Assembly: GCA_916613615.1 (NCBI GenBank)
Contig: OU744723.1
Location: 30,820,171-30,884,170 of the forward strand
DNA: 64,000 nt
From: Steromphala cineraria
Lineage: Eukaryota; Mollusca; Gastropoda; Trochida; Trochidae
Reading direction: 5' to 3'
The position numbers and the translations under genes are program-made. Of this stretch, positions 62,118 through 64,000 are shown one piece after another; the stretch's first letter is position 1, and each line of letters starts with the position of its first letter. The notes beneath the pieces were generated by a model that made no database searches, was not told the origin of the DNA, and saw nothing but the letters and a program-made list of their open reading frames with translations.

Positions 62118-62329
62118 CATATTAATGTATACTCCTTTTTCTATCTCTTCATACCTTTGTTCTTGTCCATCTGTCATTTTGCTGTATATATAATTGTAAA
62201 TTGATTATGTACATTCTAAGGAGAGGGTATTTTAAGTTGGATAACTTGTTCCCAATCCTTTTCCAAGTGAATAAAATATGTTTAAACCAAAAGGCCATGG
62301 AAAGCAGATGCCTGTACTTAATTTCAGTA

Positions 62330-63346
62330 ATGCCACGGTTGAGTGAAAATCACAGGGAGAGAGCTATTGGGATGCTCCAGATGGGGGCGTCACAGAGAGA
62401 AATTGCCCGGCAGCTAATGGTCAGTCCATCAAAGATAAACCGACTGCACCATCGTTTCCATCAGACTGGCAGTGTTCGCGACCGACCACGACCTGGTCAA
62501 CTTCCGGTAACGACCCCAAGTCAGGAAAGGCACATACGGCGTAATCACCAGCGCAACCGGTTTCTGTCTGCAACCACGACTGCACGCAACACAATAGGGC
62601 GAAATGGAAGGCCGATCAACGCCATGACAGTGACTCGTCGACTTCGAACAGCAGGCCTAAGGTGTTGACGCCCTTTTAACGGTAACATCATGACCCAGCG
62701 TCACCGTGCAGCAAGACTCCAGTTCGCATTGCAACCACCTCGGTTCTTCCACCGTTGGATATTCCCGGACGAATCCAGGTGTTGTGTGTCCTTTGCAGAT
62801 GGCAGACAACGTGTTTACAGGCGTCGAAATGAACGGTTTCAAGACGCTTGTGTACGAGAACAGGATCGATTCGGGGGTGGAAGTGTGATGGCGTGGGGGG
62901 CGCTTAACAATGGGTTTAGGGGTGATCTTATCGTTGTTCAAGGTGCACTGACGGCACAGCGGTATGTTGACCTGATTTATAGGCCAGTTCTCATTCCACT
63001 TTTACACCGCCACAGACGTCAACGGTTACCGTTGTTGTTTCAACATGACAATGCTCGATCCAACTCTGCCATATTGACACGTAACTTTCTACAGCAAGCA
63101 GGGGTGAATGTTGTCAACTGGCCTGCTGTCTCTCCAGATCTCAATCCCATCGAGCATCTGTGGGATGAACTGGGTCATCGATTCCGTCAACGTCAACCGC
63201 CGCCACGTGACGTTAATGGTCTGACCATAGCCATGCAAGAGGAGTGGAGGAACATTCCTCGAGCATTTGTTCGACGTCTGTGCCAGTCGATGCCACACTG
63301 TCTCCATGCTTGTGCTATTGCACAGGGAGGTCACACTAGATATTGA
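62330..63346 (+). pseudogene. Tc1-like transposase, DD34E, interrupted by one TGA
   Basis: 338 codons with a single in-frame TGA at 62666-62668; length is normal for Tc1 (about 340). N-terminal paired-like helix-turn-helix (ERAIGMLQMGASQREIARQL, then SVRDRPRPGQLP with the GRPR-like hook). Catalytic DDE domain: FPDESR (first Asp), LLFQHDNAR (second Asp), SPDLNPIEHLWD (Glu), with 34 residues between the second Asp and the Glu. GGGSVMAWGAL is the conserved strand between them. The stop falls in the linker between DNA-binding and catalytic domains (TAGLRC, stop, RPFNGN). Start chosen at MPRLSENHRERA, just right of the LINE insertion. Confidence 0.92.
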
Positions 63347-63512
63347 CGGCTGATGAGGGGATATGTGACTTACTTGTGACCGCATGCTGACTAAGGTGAA
63401 GTGACGGTCTCCATTTGACACGTTTTCAATGTGCAAAAGACAATGAATTGAATATGAAATAAAATTATCTTGACCTTTTGTTTTGTCTTCCAAATAGGTC
63501 TTTTCAAAGTCG

Positions 63513-63539
63513 GTGTTGCGTTTTCAAAGTGTTTCAGTA
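63513..63539 (-). repeat. Tc1 right terminal inverted repeat
   Basis: 27 bp, perfect complement of 56814-56840; followed by TA. Confidence 0.93.
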
Positions 63540-64000
63540 TATTATCACAGAGCAGTTATGGGATAGAGTGATAATAATTCACATTTCAAATACTAAACGA
63601 TAAAGGATTGTCACGTGAAATAACAAGTGGGTAACACCAATGAACTTGGCCAGAATTGGAACGCGGAAGTACATGTAGAAGGACTGCTCGACTTTGAAAT
63701 TTAAAGTTACCAATACATGTATCTTTATCAATTATTAGACAATGTTAATGTTCAATGCGCTATTGAATTTTTTCAAGAAGAAACCCTTATTCTCTCTCAT
63801 TCTTTTATCTATCAAAATCGTTTATTCAAATATTTTAGTTTCAGAGTTATCTCCCTTTATAAAATAAAATATACAGAAAGCTCTTATCAGTACCTTTGAA
63901 TTTACACTGTGTTGAGTGTGTTTAACAGACTATGGATAGCTTATTTTGATATACCGTGAATAGATTTGGTAGGAATGAAATATCTTAGGGGTTATTACTT
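63540..64000. other. No feature recognised
   Basis: AT-rich flank to the right of the Tc1 element; the 60-codon frame at 63717 lacks motifs. Confidence 0.5.

Larger units (their letters stand above)
57080..62288 (+). mobile_element. Nearly full-length CR1/L2-like LINE nested in the Tc1 element
   Basis: 5.2 kb, flanked by the 10-bp target duplication AAAAGGCCAT (57070-57079 and 62289-62298). Layout: short 5'UTR (about 150 bp), ORF1 (57233-58183), 450-bp spacer, ORF2 with endonuclease and reverse transcriptase (58637-62117, one frameshift), 3'UTR with AATAAA at 62270-62275 and no long A tail. Two-ORF structure, an APE-type endonuclease and the 2A motif point to the CR1/L2 assemblage; the exact clade needs a tree. 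Confidence 0.9.
56814..63539 (+). mobile_element. Tc1-like DNA transposon, interrupted by a LINE
   Basis: Perfect 27-bp terminal inverted repeats (56814-56840 and 63513-63539; TACTGAAACACTTTGAAAAC then GCAACAC), each flanked by TA, the Tc1/mariner target. Removing the LINE and one target copy leaves about 1.5 kb, normal for Tc1. The transposase lies in the right part (62330-63346). Right and left parts are contiguous across the 10-bp duplication AAAAGGCCAT. Confidence 0.92.

Noticed and set aside
1..64000. CRISPR arrays, bacterial operons, phage or toxin systems
   Set aside because: Repeats here are contiguous tandem units without unique spacers, and the window is a eukaryotic nuclear sequence with spliced genes.

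Overview
The window looks like AT-rich nuclear DNA from an invertebrate, most likely a lophotrochozoan and probably a mollusc. The evidence is long introns, one split receptor gene of the molluscan/annelid nicotinic type, abundant non-LTR retrotransposons (one with a 2A-like motif), Tc1-like DNA transposons and many tandem repeats. The species cannot be fixed from the sequence. There are no bacterial-style operons; nearly all short open frames are chance.

The only convincing host gene is an alpha-type nicotinic acetylcholine receptor subunit on the minus strand, from an ATG at 34463 to a stop at 19979. I assembled seven coding exons with consensus splice sites and matching phases, including a 73-bp signal-peptide exon 7.1 kb from the rest, a 45-bp exon and a 110-bp exon of the sizes usual in this family. 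They join into about 502 residues. Its introns hold a 5'-truncated LINE (intron 1), a strand-asymmetric purine-rich repeat (intron 3) and a 42-bp minisatellite (intron 4). A CpG-rich patch at about 34.97-35.12 kb is a candidate promoter or 5'UTR exon.

Left of the gene (1-19.6 kb) is mostly non-coding: a 42-bp-stem palindrome, a possible small two-exon gene end (1519-2225), a decayed LINE (about 3.1-3.7 kb), a 254-bp tandem duplication, a SINE-like repeat, a MITE-like inverted repeat, a 41-bp minisatellite, and a diverged pair of about 300-bp direct repeats.

Right of the gene, 41.6-54.4 kb is a locally duplicated block. Unit A (about 42.57-46.9 kb) and unit B (about 47.63-54.36 kb) are paralogous, and a decayed partial third copy precedes them. 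After duplication, A gained or kept a four-copy 504-bp tandem array, while B carries a 2.1-kb long-inverted-repeat (foldback-like) transposon with an 8-bp target duplication, whose empty site is preserved in A, and a 1.5-kb Tc1/mariner-like element. Each unit has a conserved TATA-containing block but no conserved protein.

The right end (56.8-63.5 kb) is a nested transposon: a Tc1-like DD34E element with perfect 27-bp inverted repeats, its transposase broken by one TGA, split by an almost complete 5.2-kb CR1/L2-like LINE flanked by a 10-bp target duplication. The LINE has a coiled-coil ORF1 and an endonuclease/reverse transcriptase ORF2 that begins with a hydrophobic stretch and a 2A ribosome-skipping motif; ORF2 carries one frameshift downstream of the FADD catalytic box.
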